64,000 nt of DNA from assembly GCF_964656455.1 (NCBI RefSeq), contig NC_135715.1:80702414-80766413 (forward strand). The letters run 5' to 3'. Under the pieces are notes generated by a model. That model was given only the letters and a program-made list of their open reading frames with translations, did not search any database and had not been told where the DNA came from. The stretch is from Halichoerus grypus. Lineage: Eukaryota > Chordata > Mammalia > Carnivora > Phocidae. Position numbers and translations under genes: made by a program. Shown here piece by piece: positions 63,272-64,000 of the stretch (positions are counted from its first letter, which is position 1; each line of letters starts with the position of its first letter).

Positions 63272-64000
63272 ATAGCAAGCGTTCTAACTCGGAGAAACAA
63301 CACTGAAGAGAAACCGTGCTTTAGCTACCGACGACCTCTATGTGGGAGGAAGCAGTTTAGGGTGTACGGTGGGTGAGAGCCTGGGGACGGGTTCCGTTTC
63401 GTGAAATCGAGGGAGAGACAGGCCGGAGAGAAGGCAGCTCTCAACTCAAACCATGGTTATGGGGCTAGTACCGTTGCCCCGGGTGTGTGTGCAGGCTTCA
63501 TGAAAACTGCCTAACTCGAAGGAAAAACTCGCTGGAGAATCCATGCTTCAGCTAAAAGAGCCGCTCCTGAGGGTGGAAGCATTTTGTTGTGTGCGTGCAT
63601 GAGAGCACTGCAAGGGAGTCCAAAGCTTTTTGTGAATGAGCCTCAGGCCCCAGCAGAAGGCAGAACACGACTCCCCATGTATTTCATCACGCTAGCACGG
63701 CAGCCCCACTTTTGCATGGAAGTCTAACAGCTAGTGTTCTCACTCGAAGAAACAACACTGTAGAGAAACCGTGCTTTAGCTACCGTCGACCTCTAGACGG
63801 AGGAAGCATTACACGGAGTACCGTGGCTGAGAGCCTGGGGAACGGGTTCCATACGTGAAACCAAGGGAGAAATAGGTCCGGGCACAAGGCACCTCTGGAC
63901 TCAGCTCTTGCTACCTGAAGCTAAGACTACTGCTCCATGTGTGCTTGGAATGCTATGTGCTCGACCCTGACTGGGAAGAAACAAGCCTGTAAAGAATCCC
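62572..64000 (+). repeat. Higher-order unit 15 (partial)
   Basis: LINE-1 62572-63271 is complete. Cassette 1 starts at 63286 and the window ends inside the m4 remnant, 715 bases later. The array therefore continues beyond the right edge. Confidence 0.95.

Larger units (their letters stand above)
1..64000 (+). repeat. Macrosatellite / higher-order tandem repeat array (whole window)
   Basis: The complete window is one head-to-tail array with no flanking unique DNA. The same anchor (the LINE-1 3' UTR segment starting at base 1) recurs at 3959, 8369, 12777, 17641, 22505, 26915, 31779, 36189, 40597, 45007, 49417, 53827, 58237 and 62645. Successive spacings are 3958, 4410, 4408, 4864, 4864, 4410, 4864, 4410, 4408, 4410, 4410, 4410, 4410 and 4408. 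All units have the same orientation. By eye, neighbouring units differ at only a few bases, so homogenisation is recent or continuing. Each unit is built of diverged ~228-bp monomers plus one LINE-1 fragment. The LINE-1 type points to a carnivore, probably caniform, genome. I do not recognise the satellite family by name. Confidence 0.97.

Noticed and set aside
1..64000. CRISPR array or bacterial repeat region
   Set aside because: The repeat period is thousands of bases, there are no short repeats with unique spacers, and LINE-1 sequence shows a mammalian source.
1..64000. Identification as D4Z4 or DXZ4 itself
   Set aside because: There is no double-homeobox frame (D4Z4), and I cannot match the sequence to DXZ4. 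Only size and CpG richness are similar.
1..64000. Assembly artefact (duplicated copies of one unit)
   Set aside because: Units differ in length class and carry overlapping sets of shared and private variants, which simple assembly duplication would not create. Exact copy number still depends on read support I cannot see.

Overview
The window is one continuous, head-to-tail tandem array of a complex satellite (macrosatellite) from a mammalian genome. There is no functional protein-coding gene. Every repeat unit carries the same 700-bp, 5'-truncated LINE-1 fragment on the minus strand: poly(A), 3' UTR and the last ~70 codons of ORF2. Its 3' UTR reads like the LINE-1 3' ends I know from carnivores, especially caniforms (dogs, mustelids, bears, seals). 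I therefore infer a caniform carnivore host with moderate confidence. I cannot name the species or the chromosome.

Layout: 13 complete units plus a partial one at each end, all in the same orientation. Unit boundaries, taken at the LINE-1 poly(T), are 3886, 8296, 12704, 17568, 22432, 26842, 31706, 36116, 40524, 44934, 49344, 53754, 58164 and 62572. Complete units have two length classes, about 4.41 kb (ten units) and 4.86 kb (units 4, 5 and 7). The left-most, incomplete unit has a period of about 3.96 kb. The classes differ by whole copies of one 454-bp block: none, one or two per unit.

Internal structure, worked out on unit 2 (3886-8295): the non-LINE part consists of 16 full diverged monomers of 213-231 bp plus one 61-bp remnant. 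All descend from one ~228-bp ancestor. Alternating monomers form AB dimers (~454 bp). Dimers are followed by a C-D-E-F-G run, and this cassette occurs twice per unit. Cassette 1 (4600-5800) has one AB dimer and a CDEFG run with a 396-bp internal deletion. Cassette 2 (5801-8295) has three AB dimers and the full CDEFG run. The hierarchy is thus monomer, dimer, cassette, then 4.4-kb higher-order unit.

History that can be read: the LINE-1 jumped once into the G/A boundary of a founder unit. It is bounded by a perfect 14-bp target-site duplication, and the equivalent cassette 1/cassette 2 boundary of the same unit is still an empty site. The whole 4.4-kb unit was then amplified. Units differ at only a handful of positions by eye. 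Shared variants occupy runs of neighbouring units with staggered edges, as expected from unequal crossing-over and short conversion tracts. Open reading frames up to 143 codons recur in each unit only because the DNA recurs, and the unit-to-unit differences inside the best one are mostly amino-acid changing. No RNA genes, CRISPR arrays, bacterial features or intact mobile elements were seen.
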